From Paratinospora sagittata (Eukaryota > Streptophyta > Magnoliopsida > Ranunculales > Menispermaceae), in assembly GCA_035771175.1 (NCBI GenBank), contig CM069598.1, positions 13,560,539 to 13,624,538 of the forward strand: a stretch of 64,000 nucleotides of DNA. The letters run 5' to 3'. Under the pieces are notes generated by a model that was not told the origin of the DNA, did not search any database, and was given only the letters and a program-made list of their open reading frames with translations. Position 1 is the first letter of the stretch; each line of letters starts with the position of its first letter. Positions 1 through 11,595 of the stretch are shown here, piece after piece. The position numbers and the translations under genes were made by a program.

Positions 1-400
1 GATTTCAACGAAATCTTATTCCCGTGTGAAAAAGTAGGAGGAATCCCTTGATCTCAGGCGGTAATGGATCGATTCAGGTTGGCTTTGAAAGAGTGTGAAG
101 TCTCTGATCTGGGTTTTCATGGTCTAATGTTCACATAGAACAACAAAAAACCTAGGAGTGCAAATATTAGGGAAAGATTAGATCGAGCTTTGTGTTCAAC
201 CCTTTGGAAAATAAGGTTTCCGGATTCAGCATGTATGTATTTGGATTACATGACCTCAAATCATAGGCTGATCAAAATTATGAGAGAGGCTGAAAATGCC
301 TCGCAACCCCCGGGAGGCCGACGAAAACATTTTGAGGCACTATGGGTGGGTGGTGGTGAAGCAGAGGAGGTGATTAAAAGCATGGAACCCTTGTGTTGAC
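1..400 (+). pseudogene. LINE endonuclease domain, C-terminal remnant
   Basis: The first bases read DFNEIL, and further on comes ERLDRA around 172-192, both typical of the C-terminal half of the EEP endonuclease of plant L1 ORF2. At least two in-frame stops interrupt it. In a live element this domain nicks target DNA to prime reverse transcription. It is a fragment and its N-terminus is beyond the edge. Confidence 0.7.
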
Positions 401-442
401 TGTAGAGCAGATGAATCAGTTGTATTCAAAACTGGAAAGTGC

Positions 443-2201
443 ATGTCAGATCTTATTCAGTGGGGGAAGGAAAAGTATGGAAGAATTCCACAAAAGATAG
501 ATCAGATCTGGAAAGAGCTCAACAAATTATATGATGGAGTGCAAGGGATCAGGGAATGGAATAGCATCAAATCGTTAGAAGCAAAATTGGAAAATCTTTT
601 GGGGAAAGAAGAAGCCTTTTGGGGTCAAAGGGCAAAGGCAAACTGGTTAAAGCTTGGGGATAAGAACACAGTTTTTTCATGCAATAAAAAACTAAAAAAT
701 GAGGCAGGGGTATGACATAGGGATGAAGACAAAATCCGCCAAACTCTGATTAGCTACTTCACTAACCTGTTCACTTCGGCGGAACCGACCATGGGCAAGA
801 TTTAAGATGCATTATCAGGGATTGAGAAAGTGATTTCAGAGGAGATGAACCAGCAACTGAGTGCTTCATTTTCTCCCAGGGTTAAAGAAGCGTTATTTTT
901 TATGGCTCCCCTCAAGAGTCCCGGACTTGACGGTCTTACTGCTCAATTTTTTCAAAAATATTGGGACATTGTAGGGGAGTCCATTTGTAATGCTTGCCTA
1001 TTTTTGTCTAAATGAAAATAGAAACATTGGTAAATTCAATCATACTTAGATCACACTTATCCCAAAGGTTAAGAAACCGGCCAGCTCAAGTGACTTTAGA
1101 TCTATTAGTCTTTGCAATGTGATTTACAAAATTATGGCCAAAATAGTTGCTAACCGTTTGAAAGCAATTCTCCCCCATGTTAATTCTAAGAATCAAAATG
1201 TCTTCCTAAAAGGCAAATTGATTACTGACAATATAATTTTAGCCTTTGAACACTTGTACCATTTAAAAAATCTTAGATCGGGGTCGAATGGTTGTGTCGC
1301 TATAAAATTAGACATGAGTAAGGCCTATGACAGGGTGGAATGGGCATACCTTAAGGAAATTATGATCAAGATGGGATTCTTAATGCCCTGGACCGACCTA
1401 ATAATGAGATGTGTTTCTTCTGTCTCATCCTCAGTTGTCATCAGTGGCCATGCCCATGAATATATTAGGCCTTTTAGATGTTTGAAATAAGGTGACCCCC
1501 TATCCCCATAACTGTTTTTAATCTGTGCTGAAGGTTTTTCAACCATTCTCAAGAAAGCCAAGAGAACTAGGGATCTTAGAGGGCCCCAAAATTGCACGAG
1601 GCAGCCCAAGGTTGTCTCACTTATTATTTGCTGACGATTCTCTGATTTTATGTAGAGTAAACTCTCCTAACAGCTATGCAATTCAATCAACACTAAGATC
1701 ATATGAGGAAGCGTCGGGCCAAAAAGTAAACTTCAACAAATCCTCGCTTTTCTTTAGTCCAAATGCGAACGAGGAGGCGAGGGGTTGGTTCTCTGGAAGA
1801 CTTGGAATACCAAACATTGCTCATCATCCTATGTACCTGGGTCTCCCATCTCTTGGCCATCATAATACAATGAAAATGTTCCAGTTTGTGAAAGATAAGC
1901 TTTGAAGATCCACACAGCACTGGAAAGTCCAAACTGTTCTCCTTAGGGGGGGAAGAAAGTATTAATTAAAGCAGTTGCGCAGGCCCAATCAGTCTTCCCT
2001 ATGAGTGTCTTTCAAATCCCAAAGACATTGTGCAATCAAATGAACTCAATTCTAGTTCGATTTTGGTGGGGGGACACTAGGGGCCATGCGAAGATCCATT
2101 GGACAAAATGGGATAAACTATGTACGACAAAAGATGATGGGGGTTTGGGATTCAGATCCTTAGAGTTGTTCAACCAAGCATTACTAGCAAAACAAGGATG
2201 A
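443..2201 (+). pseudogene. LINE reverse transcriptase, broken
   Basis: The pieces 443-715, 830-1015, 1119-1490, 1525-1905 and 2001-2201 align in order with a non-LTR reverse transcriptase. Visible motifs are KLDMSKAYDRVEW (about 1305-1345, catalytic Asp region) and LLFADDSLIL (about 1621-1652, the FADD catalytic box). Stops and frame shifts separate every piece, so no functional protein can be made. It would have copied LINE RNA at the target nick. Identification of the family is secure; the exact frame-shift positions are approximate. Confidence 0.88.
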
Positions 2202-2332
2202 AGGATTCAGAGTAATCAAAATTATTAACCCGAATCATCAAAGCAAAATACTTTCCAACTTCTCCCTTTTGGAAAACAACCATAAAGAGCGGTGCATTTC
2301 AGATTTGGAGGAACATTCTATGGGGTAGGGAG

Positions 2333-2990
2333 GTGCTTGAGAAGGGGTGCAGATGGAGGGTTGGTAGTGGTACTAAGATAAATATGTCCAAGGACCCTTG
2401 GCTTCCCCGACCATCATCATTTAGGTTGATATCTCCCTCATCGGGGTCTTTTGACTGTCCAGTGGCATCCTTTATTAACGAAGAACATTCTTGGAATGTC
2501 GAACGACTAAGTGAACACCTTCTTCTTGTTGATGTTCAAGAGGTTTTGAAGATACCGCTGAGCAAAAGGTGCCTTCCCGATGAAATAATATGGCATTATT
2601 CAAAAAAATGGGCAGTATTTTGTCAAGAACGGGTATAGGGTTGCTTTGGATTGTGATGGTAATGGTGAAAGCTCCAATAGAGGGGATTCCAAGAGATTCT
2701 GGTCTAAAGTATGGTCCATGTGGTTACCTCCTAAAGTGAAAATCTTTTTTTAGAAACTAATCCATAATTTCATCCCTACGAAAGTTAACCTGAGGAAAAG
2801 AAGAATTGTGGATGATCCCATGTGCAACATATGCAATGAGGATTATGAATCAGCCATCCATGCAAATGCAAGATGCACTAGAGCAAGGGAGGTTTGATCT
2901 TTTGTGGAGCTGGGAGTTGATGATAAAAATTTGTTTCCTTTACTATCTAAAGGTGACCTTGGAAACTTGGTCCTGTCAGCAAATATGAAT
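2333..2990 (+). pseudogene. LINE zf-RVT region remnant
   Basis: The segment starting LEKGCRWRVGSGTKINMSKDPWLP is the region after the reverse transcriptase in plant L1 ORF2, leading into the zf-RVT zinc-binding stretch. The frame changes near 2640 and 2800. The Cys/His pattern is only partly preserved. It belongs to the same LINE as the neighbouring RT and RNase H pieces. Confidence 0.7.
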
Positions 2991-3196
2991 GATTTGGAAA
3001 AAATCATGATCACAGCTTAGTGTATATGGAATGACATAAATAGTTTACGCATGGAAGGAAAGGTGGAGCCAGTTGGAATAGTGGCTGAGAGAGCTTTGTT
3101 CATCCTTAGAGAATTCCAACATCATATAGATGCCCAAGAAACCCCAAGTATTAACAGAAACCAAGTTTGGCAGCACCTCCTCGAAACTAATTAAAA

Positions 3197-3592
3197 ATGA
3201 ACATCGATGCCAGTTTGGGTGGGAATGGGGCCATTGGCATTGGGATTGTTGTTCGGGACCATGATGGGAATATAATAGTAGCAAAAGCATCTTGTGAGTC
3301 AGGGGGTTCCAATGCTATGGCTGCAAAATTAAGTGTTGTGAGATCCGGTCTAGAATTTGCACTGGAAGTAGGTGTGCTCATTGACGTTATAGAAGGAGAC
3401 TCATCAAGAGTGATGGATGAGCTCAAAAAAGACAGTCCTAACATCTTTGAGATAGGTGTTCTGATTGCAGATTACAAACACCTACTCAACCATTGGTCAC
3501 GTGTTACTATTAGAGCATGTCCACGTGAATGTAATCGCATAGCTGATAGACTAAGTAGATTTGGCTTAAATTCAAAATTTTCTCATATGTGA
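3197..3592 (+). pseudogene. Plant LINE RNase H (RVT_3-like) domain
   Basis: An open stretch of 131 codons starts MNIDASLGGNGAIGIGIVVRD, the usual start of RVT_3-type RNase H in plant LINEs, with a conserved Asp near the N-terminus, an E-x-D-S segment (EGDSS) and a C-terminal NRIADRLSRF motif. It is the last ORF2 domain and the best preserved part of this LINE. It is open, but the rest of the ORF is broken, so it is annotated as part of a dead element. Confidence 0.82.
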
Positions 3593-3707
3593 ATTGAGGA
3601 AAACCCTCCTATTGGTGTAGACCTTGTAGTTGAGGAAGCAGTTCCTCCCTCTTCTCTTTGAATATATCACCGTTTTCTTGCAAAAAAATAAATAAATAAA
3701 TAAATAA

Positions 3708-4431
3708 TCCTACAACTTCAATCAGGTAGGTATGTCAACTATTGTTTGCTCAGTAGTTGGCACCCCTCCCCCTTTCACAAGTAGGGACAGTTCAAATTTC
3801 TTTACTAATAAAACAAAGAGGCACCCATATGGTTGTTAGTACTCTATATGATCTTGTTATGGATTTATAGCCCTTGTTGTTGAGTTTTATGTGTCCTTAG
3901 TTGTAAGGACTTTGCCCTTTTTTCCTTGGGCCTCTACTGTGCCCCCTCCTTTACGCCTTCGCATGCGTGTTAAAAAAAAATCAAGTATACATGTTTTTTT
4001 CCTCAAAATATCATAGAAAGGGTCATCACATAGAATGGCAAAAATTTGACAATAAAGAAAATACTACATTTTGTTAATCATGGGGATAAATTCCAGGGTC
4101 TAACTTATTTATTCTTGAAAACTGACTTGCAAGAGAAGGTGAATCACATCTCATGCATTGCACAGATGTGGAACTATGCTAACACTAACTCATCTACAAA
4201 AATTGGCTTAGAATAAGAAGGTTGTCCAACTTATAGATTGCACATCATCAATTGTACTCGGTCGATGTAGAACTATTAACTATACTAACACGAGATATAA
4301 GAAGTGAAAATACAAAACATATTTGTTTAAATAAAATTATGAGCTTGTTAATAGTCCGTTGAAACATGAAAAAATTAAAGAGATAATACATTCAACGCTA
4401 TTTTGGGTGCATTTGAAATTTGGAGGCTCAT
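3708..4431. other. Intron 1 sequence of kinase copy A
   Basis: No gene is visible here. The stretch matches, block by block, intron 1 of kinase copies C (31550-31840 and 33000-33600) and D (48655-48760 and 50414-50920), which identifies it as intron 1 of copy A on the minus strand. It lies between two LINEs inserted in opposite orientations. Confidence 0.7.
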
Positions 4432-4687
4432 TTTTTTTATTTATTTTGAGAGTAAACAAACATATGTATTAATAATAAATGAAACATGATACAAGTCAAA
4501 CAGAGCACCCGTGGTACTCGAATAGAAAGCACAATAGCAGAGCAAAACCACAACAACACCGCTCTTCACCAACCAAAACAGCTTACAACAAACATTACCC
4601 CCAATTCCTCACCCAATGATTAATAGAATAATCCTTGTTAATTCTAAAAGCTAATAACCAAGAACTAACCATAAGAACAACATCATT

Positions 4688-5497
4688 CTAAACCTCCTCC
4701 ACGATCCTAGCCATACCATAAAAAATGCAGTGATTACGTTCCAACCAAATCATCCACTGCGTTGCAAGGTTGGCTGACCTCATTACATTGACCTGGTTGC
4801 CCTTAAGACCACGAATATGAGTCACCAACAAGCATTCTTCACTTGAGTTAGGAATAGAGAACCTATCCCCAGTTCTTAATTTCCATTTGTCCCACAGCCT
4901 TATTGAGAATGAGCAGCCAAAAAATAGGTGATCAGCATCATTTCCACTGTTACAACACAAAGAGCAACAATGAGGAAGTAAAGATAGAAATGGAAGTCTT
5001 CTTTGGAGACCATCACCCATGCTAAGCTTATTATAGACCATGATCCACCCAAACATTTTAACTTTAGATGGAATATGAGCTTCGCAAACCAAAGGGACAA
5101 TGGAAAAAGATGGGATAGAAGGATCATCAATCAAGAATTGAAACATGGACTTAAAAGTAAATTGGCCCGAGTTATGCAGTGTCCAAGAGAGATGATCAGG
5201 GTCGTTAGCCAACCAAACATGACTTAGTAAATTTAACAAGGCTTGTGATTCGATTTGTTGGCCAACTGTGGGGTTGTTGGAGGGTAAGATGTTCCACTGA
5301 GGACAATCTGAGTGGTTGTGGTTCACCAAAAAATGGGCAATGGGAGTGTTAGGACATGGAGATACATGATAAAGTATAGGGAAAAGTTCAACAAGAGGAA
5401 CATCACTAATCCAACGATCCTCCCAAAATCTAAATGTACTTTCATCCCCTAACACGAGAATAATATAGGGGAAAAGGTCGGGACGCAGGGATAACAC
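4688..5497 (-). pseudogene. LINE zf-RVT domain, open 269 codons
   Basis: The translation contains GDESTFRFWEDRWISD, then KMFGWIMVYNKLSMGDGLQ, then a zinc-binding stretch HCCSLCCNSGNDADHLFFGCSF with the Cys-x2-Cys and His-x-Cys spacing of zf-RVT. It ends in LATQWMIWLERNHCIFYG, the common C-terminus of this LINE type. The stretch is open but is separated from the RT part by a frame change near 5500. Confidence 0.85.
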
Positions 5498-5503
5498 ATA
5501 TTT

Positions 5504-6235
5504 TCAAGGGCTTCTAAAAGAGGTTTGAATGATTGGAATGATTCTCCTACAAAAATCAGTTGTCCCAAATTTTCTAGTGATAACTTTTGCCCACAAAAAC
5601 TGATTCTCCTTGTAATACCTCCACACCCATTTGGCACAAAGAGCTTTATTCCTCTTCAGAATGTTTCCAATTCCCAACCCACCTTTCTCGATAGGTCTCT
5701 GGACGATCGTCCAATTTATTAGGTGTAACTCACTGTTCTTATCAGCTCCCTTCCATAAGAAAGCTTTAATTAATTTCTCAATTCTTTCAGCAACTGCAAC
5801 CGACATTCTGAAAAGCGATAGATAGTAGGACGGAATGACACCTCTTGAGAGAAATCCTCTTTTCCAACCCTCCAATCTATGAGAGACCTTAACGATCACT
5901 GGGTCCCAAAATGCTTTGCACAAAGGATTACCCCCTAAAGGCAAACTAAGATAATGAAGTGGTCATGTGCCAACGGAACACCCATATTTAAGAGCAATTC
6001 GGGCCAACAGATCTTGGTCAATATTAATTCCAGCCATCTGACTTTTTGCCATGTTGATCCTGAGTCAATGAATCAGATATAAAGTATTCTCCACATTCTC
6101 CTCTTCACCATTAAGAAGAAATAAGGTATCATCCGCAAACGTGAGATGGGACACCTCTACCTTATCCTTTCCAACCACAAAGCCCTGAATCATGGATGAA
6201 GAACTAGCTTTTGACATCATCCGACACAAAACATC
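5504..6235 (-). pseudogene. LINE reverse transcriptase C-terminal half
   Basis: On the minus strand 5944-5504 reads PLGGNPLCKAFWDPV through KGGLGIGNILKRNKALCAKWVW, the thumb/linker region of plant LINE RT. Upstream, around 6120-6160, the catalytic FADD box (SHLTFADDTLFL) is readable in a shifted frame. Stops interrupt the 5944-6235 part. The element starts close to this point, so the fingers domain is missing. Confidence 0.8.
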
Positions 6236-6262
6236 ATCCACAAAACATCAACCCCCTAAAAA

Positions 6263-6288
6263 TATATATATATATATATATATATATT
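6263..6288. repeat. (TA)n microsatellite
   Basis: A run of about 13 TA units lies at the 5' boundary of LINE-2, next to the intron sequence that resumes at about 6297. It may mark the repair junction of the truncated insertion. Confidence 0.9.
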
Positions 6289-6544
6289 ATTTTTATTTTT
6301 ATTTTTTTGCGTCAATTTTTAGTGCCAAAGCACAATACCATATGCTTCTATTAACAAATAGAAAAATGTTAAAATAACATTTCTAGTTGATATTAGTACA
6401 AATATTTTCATCAACAAACTATTGAATTGTATTCAATCATTTCAACCACGTAATAAGAGCCAATTCAATGGTGTAATAAAGGTATTGTTTTTATATATAG
6501 CAACTTCAAATGCCTATCGTTGATTATTTTACCCACATACATAA

Positions 6545-6735
6545 AAAAAAAAAAAAAAAAGGGACAACCCTGGGCACAAAAGCTCCTTACTTATACGGGT
6601 CCTGAGGAAGTGTCTATTGAACTCAACCTTACTTTGCATAGCAAGAGGTTGTTTTCATAATTTAAAACTATGACCACTTGGTCACAAAAAGACAACTCTT
6701 ATAGTTGGGCCAAGACTCACCCTCCACCATATTTT
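6545..6735 (-). mobile_element. Au-SINE-like tRNA-derived SINE in intron 1 of copy A
   Basis: On the minus strand the order is a Pol III B-box-like stretch near TGGTCATAGTTT, then ACAACCTCTTGC and AAGGTTGAGTT. This matches the layout of plant Au SINEs, where CAGCCTCTTGC follows the box B. The same insertion at the same distance from exon 1 occurs in copies C (34345-34535) and D (51190-51375) but not in E, so it predates the A/C/D split. Confidence 0.6.
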
Positions 6736-6791
6736 GTGTTAAAAAAAATAAAAAAAATAAAAATCATTTCTTAAAGCAGAAGACCACGTAC

Positions 6792-8121
6792 CTAGTTCTG
6801 AAGCAGCCATCCTAATGTATAGATCTTGACCACCCCCTGCAGTGAACTGCCTAAGATCAAGCAGATCCCCAAACCATAACAGACATCCACTTCCTCCCTC
6901 CCTGATATCTGGATTAGCATAAGCAGTGCAAGAACAGTTCTTTAAGCACTTCATCTGGCACTCATCAAGCCTCATGCTCCTATTCGCCCATGAGTACGTA
7001 GTATCAGGCAACTTCACAGAAGAAAATTTCTTAAACCCATATCCAGTAATGCAATCCATGGGCAAGGGTGTTCTTCTTCTGCACCCACTAGACCAATCCA
7101 CCCTATCCCAATCTTCTGGTGACTTGGCCACAAATCCTTCCAAACACATGCACAGCACCGCTTCATTTATGTTACAAATGCCATTAACTCCACAAAGACC
7201 ATAATTGTTACATTTATCTTTAACGGCATCCAACATGACAATCCAATTCAAGGTTCGATTGTTCCACACTAGGCGACGAAGCAAGCCCGATGGATCCAAT
7301 AGAAACCTTGCAATCACAGAAACATCGTTGCTTTTAGACGCAGAGTATACCTCTTCATCATTGTACACAAATATTGGTTCGAAAACTGAGTTGTTTTTGA
7401 GCTCAGGTGCGCCGCTGTATTGAATTCCATTCCATGGCCCTGTTCGAAACAGCTTCACCGATCCATTTCGCAGAAATTGTTCGGGAAACCCGCGGAGATC
7501 CATGCCGAAATTGAAATCACCAGGAGAAGGATCCTCAAGGCTCTTCCAAGAAGTCAATTGTCTATTCAAACCAGTTTTCAAGTTCCATCCAAGCTTCATT
7601 CCCACTATCAAGGTATCACAAGGGTGGTCAAAACTCTGCCATATATAGCTGTTGGGCCCATCTATACTACTGCTTCCTGATTTAATCACCAGATTTCCAT
7701 TATCTAGTAACTGAGCAATTGGGTCATTCGAAATGGCCGTAGAATTATTAATTGATGAAGATGATGATGATGACCACAGAACATCCTCAGTTTGATTAAC
7801 AATAACAAGAATTCCATTGCTGTTGATCTTTAAAACTCCGGATGAATCATTAATTGGGTTGTCTCTGTTTGCCACCCAAACAACTGTTTGAATTGGGATC
7901 TTCTTAAACCATATACCCAAGTACCGGAAATTGTTGGAATTGCTTGGACGGAAGAAGCCAAGCTCGAAGCTCTGGCCTGAGGAAACTAAAGTTTGGTTGT
8001 CAATAAGAGGTTGGGTTGGAGTTACAGTGTCCCTTGCAATTGCAGTTAAAATTTGGAGCAACAGAAAGAGTAAAACAACACCATTCATTGATGCAGCATC
8101 GAAGAAATTCTCCAACCTCAT
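6792..8121 (-). CDS. G-type lectin S-receptor-like kinase, copy A, exon 1 (partial gene)
   Basis: This exon is open over 443 codons. It encodes a hydrophobic signal peptide (VVLLFLLLQILTAIA, about residues 15-29), a bulb-type mannose-binding lectin domain (LGIWFKKIPIQTVVWVANRDNP and QLLDNGNLVIKSG), the S-locus glycoprotein domain (GPWNGIQYSG), a Cys-rich CGVNGIC segment and a PAN domain ending in QDLYIRMAASEL. It ends at a clean donor, CTAG|GTACG, in the same phase as copies C and E. No kinase exons are visible to its left. Intron 1 sequence continues to 3708, where a LINE runs off the edge, so the kinase exons, if present, are outside. Met 1 and Met 12 are both possible starts; Met 12 sits directly before the signal peptide. 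The protein would be a plasma-membrane receptor of unknown ligand. Confidence 0.85.
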
Positions 8122-9139
8122 CTTTTCAGACCAAAACGAGTCGTCTTACGGGTATATTTTGCTGCATCTGAAAAACATTAATTTTCTTATTTTATTGATA
8201 GGAGATAGTATATATTGTTACACAACACAAGAATGAAGTAATCAACTATTTGAATATTGGGTTTGTTTGTAATTATTTGTAATTAATTTTACCCCTAATG
8301 TTACGTTCATATATATATAAATTTAGACCTTAGAAGTCATATATATTATATATGACTTCGAAAGAACGTAACAAGACCGGTAGAATTAATTAAACCCCAA
8401 AAAAAAAGTGTAAACTTCTTGTCTAAATTTTTTGGTTTCTTCTTTTGTTGTCAATTAACAAAAGATCAAGTTACTTTTAAAAAAAATATAATAAAATAAA
8501 ACAAGAAGGTCCCTGAAGAAGTCAATTCTGATTTGATAAAAATTTATCGCTGGTAGCTAAGGTTGCATTTAGGTTATGATTCGGATACAGTTTTTTGAAT
8601 CTAAAATTTTGAAAAAATGAAAAACGTGTTTGATTCGTTGAAATTTGAAAATAATTTTTCAAAATTTGCACTGAGAACAAGTTGTTTATAGAAAATAACA
8701 AAATATTATTTTTTAAGTTTTTACTTTTTGAATTGTATTCTACTTTTTGGATCATGAACGAAACACAGCTTAAGATTTTATTAAGTATTTAAGATGCTTA
8801 AGATTCACATCTTGTCTCGTACTCACACATCTTAGAATGCTAATTTTAATTCATATCTTCAGTTAAAGACCACTTGCTAGTGACCAATACTTTAATTTCA
8901 ATATGAAAATCTTTTAGTCATTTGCAGCCTTAGAAATTTTTATTCGAGAATGATTAAGAGAAAAGGATTAGGCTAGCTTTAATGCTCTAGTTTTCTATCT
9001 CATTATAATTCGTTTTATTATTCATCTTGTACAAGCACACTCAATTTATTCATATTTCCATCTTTCTCCCATATTGTTCTATTTTCATAACTTTTAGTGA
9101 ACCGTATGTCTTAAACCTTAGTTAGGAACATATTTCAAT
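8122..9139. other. 5' flank of kinase copy A
   Basis: No gene is visible. The stretch matches the flanks of copies B (21717-22680) and C (35923-37240), so the promoter regions were duplicated with the genes. It has a hairpin at about 8303-8375, whose arms contain GTTACGTTC and GAACGTAAC, also present upstream of C (36763-36815). Similarity to C ends at about 9140, where the inverted-repeat block begins. Confidence 0.6.
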
Positions 9140-9606
9140 TTAATTCAACGTTCTTTTTTTTTTTTTTAATTCAATTCAACGTTTTTTTTTAGTCTTGATC
9201 TAGATTATAAAATTTCCATAAAAAAAAAATGTATGAGCAATGATGGTGCTCATATTTTTACGTTGAAATTCTTTGTTTTGCATTTTTATACTTATAATTT
9301 TTATGCTATAAATTATATTACATTCAATATTTTAGCTTACTAAATAAATATTTAATCAAAATTTTCATGACAATATTTTTTTTTTGTTTTTTTGTGGAAA
9401 TTCTACAATCTGGATCAAGACTAAAAATAAACGTTGAAAAAAAAAAACGTTTATTTTTTTTTTGGACTCATAAACGTTGACTCATACATTTTTATTTTTA
9501 TTTTTTTGTGGAAATTTCATACTCAAGATCAAGACTAAAAAACACAAATAAAGTAAAAAAATAACATTGAGTTGAATAGAAAAAAAGAAGAAAACGTTGA
9601 ATTGAT
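9140..9606. repeat. Fold-back (inverted-repeat) block, possible MITE
   Basis: About 70 bp around 9180-9240 (AGTCTTGATC, then AAATTTCCA, then AATGTATGAG) recurs inverted at about 9480-9545. A third partial copy lies at 9393-9440. The outer ends carry ATTCAACGTT and its complement. It begins where copy A stops matching copy C's flank, so it looks like an inserted fold-back element, but clean ends and a target duplication could not be fixed. Confidence 0.5.
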
Positions 9607-10955
9607 TTAAAGAGGTTTTGGCCTATGCATGGCATGTTTTAGGGGGCAATCCATTTAAACTTGACTTTTGGGAGCGTGATCTCCAAAGTATCCAGGAGGC
9701 TTACTCCTACATATTATCTTTTAATCTTCAAGGTGTCTGTAATTAGGGGTGACAATTTGGGCCATTTGGCCTCGGGCCGGACATGGTCGGGCCTTATAAA
9801 ATTTTGGGTCGGATCGGGCCAAGTCAACATTAAAAAGTCTTAGCCCAGACCCTACCCAAAAAATATATGGACTAGACTTTTGGGTTGGGCCTTTGAACTG
9901 AGCTTTTAGACAACTAATGTAATCAAAGACATATTTTAAAGTTAAATTAGTTATAATAAAATATAAAATTTAGTTAAATAATTAAATATAACATACAAAT
10001 TAAAAATATTATTTATTAATTTCTAAATAAATATCAAATTATTTCCAAATATTACAACAAATTTCCAAATAAACAAAAAATAAAACAAATATGTCTCCGG
10101 CAATGATAGTGCGTTATCATGTCCTATAGCGCGCTATCGGCCTGTTCATTATGCACGACACTGGCCTATAAGGAGTTATTGAAGCTCGATATACTGAAAA
10201 TTGAAAGTTTCTGATTTTCTAAACTCATGGATACCAACGTGATTTGAAATCAATCTTTTGACATTCAAGAATCATTCCATTGAATCAAAACACTTTGATA
10301 TAAGAATAAACACTTTTAAATCATTCTAAACTCATTGAAATTATGATTAAAACCTTTCGGAAAGCATTTTGTTAAAATCAAATACTAAATCGAAGTGATT
10401 TTGAAAACTTTGCAATTTTGAAAGTTTTAGTGCTGAAATTGATTGAGAGGTTCTCGATCATACTAATGCATCCCATATTAGATATGTCTTAGTTCTTCGA
10501 GCTTGATCTTTGTAGACTTCGATAGCTATTATTTGATGTGTTCTTAATAATTGGCTGTAACACTCGGATACCAACGTGAGGAGCATTGGTTCACTAGATT
10601 ACAAACCACATTAAATAAAACAAATAATTCATATAAGTTTGTGCAGGTGTATATATATATATGTATAATATATTTTCTATTTATATAATACTCTTGAATC
10701 TTAATTATGTTTTGTTTTTACCATTTTATACAATAATTATATACTATATATACTCTTATTAAGAAATAGACTAGGTATGTGAATTATTCGTATTATATAC
10801 TTAATTGAACATACTCTTAATAATGTATATATAATACAAATATAAACTTTTAATTAAATAACACTATTGACTTAATTAAATATATATTATACACTCTTAA
10901 TCATAATAATACACTTGATTATGTTTTTTATCATTATATATACATATACATACAT

Positions 10956-10967
<12 letters not shown>

Positions 10968-11019
<52 letters not shown>
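10968..11019. repeat. (TA)n microsatellite
   Basis: About 26 uninterrupted TA units lie in the AT-rich core of the hAT element. Confidence 0.95.
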
Positions 11020-11023
<4 letters not shown>

Positions 11024-11168
11024 TTTTTGACACAATGTATTATGTATATGGTACGTATTATATTTATATATATTATATATACTTTAATTATATAACACAA
11101 TTTTAATTATGTTTTGTTTTTTTCATTTTATACTCTTAATTACGTGCACATATATATTTTGTATTTAT

Positions 11169-11181
<13 letters not shown>

Positions 11182-11240
<59 letters not shown>

Positions 11241-11260
11241 TGTGTGTGTGTGTGTATGTG
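11182..11260. repeat. (GT)n microsatellite
   Basis: About 38 GT units, with a few interruptions near the right end, also lie inside the hAT element. The length suggests high mutability and possible use as a marker. Confidence 0.95.
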
Positions 11261-11595
11261 TAACTTTATATTAAGAGTATATTACAATTTACACATACGT
11301 ATGTTTTATAGTAAATCTAAAATATATACAAAACATAATATATATGTATAATGTATGTATGTATAATTGGGCCCAATCTTCGGGCCTTTGGGTCAGGCCT
11401 TCAGGCTGGGCTTTTGGACCGGGTTTGCAGGTCGAGCCGGGCCTAGCTATGACATCATAAACCCATCCAATAAGTTTTGGGACCGAGCCAGGCTGGCCCA
11501 TGTAATAGTCGGATCCAAGTTTGGACCGGTGCCATTTATAGCGGGCCGGGTAAAGCCCATAGGCCTCAGGTTAAATTGACACTCCTATCTGTAAT

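Larger units (their letters stand above)
1..3707 (+). mobile_element. L1-type LINE (LINE-1), decayed, 5' end outside window
   Basis: Successive plus-strand fragments encode, in order, the end of an apurinic endonuclease domain, a LINE reverse transcriptase, a zf-RVT cysteine/histidine region and a plant RNase H domain, which is the ORF2 order of plant L1 elements. The copy has many stops and frame changes, so it is dead. It ends in an A-rich tail with TAAA repeats (about 3681-3707). Right after the tail the sequence matches intron 1 of the receptor kinase copies (compare 31550 and 48655), so the LINE sits in intron 1 of kinase copy A. The other insertion boundary lies left of the window. Confidence 0.9.
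4432..6262 (-). mobile_element. L1-type LINE (LINE-2), 5'-truncated, in intron 1 of copy A
   Basis: On the minus strand this copy reads RT C-terminal half, zf-RVT, a short 3' UTR and a poly(A) tail, seen as poly(T) at 4432-4447 on plus. It starts within the reverse transcriptase, so the element is 5'-truncated. Its insertion splits intron sequence that is continuous in copy C at about 33610. The 3' terminus just before the tail (TTGTTTACTCTC on minus) recurs at 26060 and 39725, marking one LINE family. Confidence 0.88.
9744..11587. mobile_element. Non-autonomous hAT-type element inside LINE-3
   Basis: The ends are TAGGGGTGACAATTT on the left and the complement of TAGGAGTGTCAATTT on the right, imperfect terminal inverted repeats of hAT type. 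An 8-bp duplication TCTGTAAT flanks it (9736-9743 and 11588-11595), again hAT-like. Excising it restores LINE coding continuity (...FKVSV|MADIIERL...). No transposase is visible. The subterminal regions are rich in GGGCC/GGCCC motifs and the centre is very AT-rich with microsatellites. Confidence 0.85.

Noticed and set aside
6739..8121. Copy A as a stand-alone secreted S-locus glycoprotein-like gene
   Set aside because: The exon ends in a conserved splice donor and intron 1 homology continues to 3708, so a partly out-of-window kinase gene is more likely; it cannot be excluded.
11109..11351. ORF with long Cys-Val repeats
   Set aside because: It is translation of a (GT)n microsatellite.
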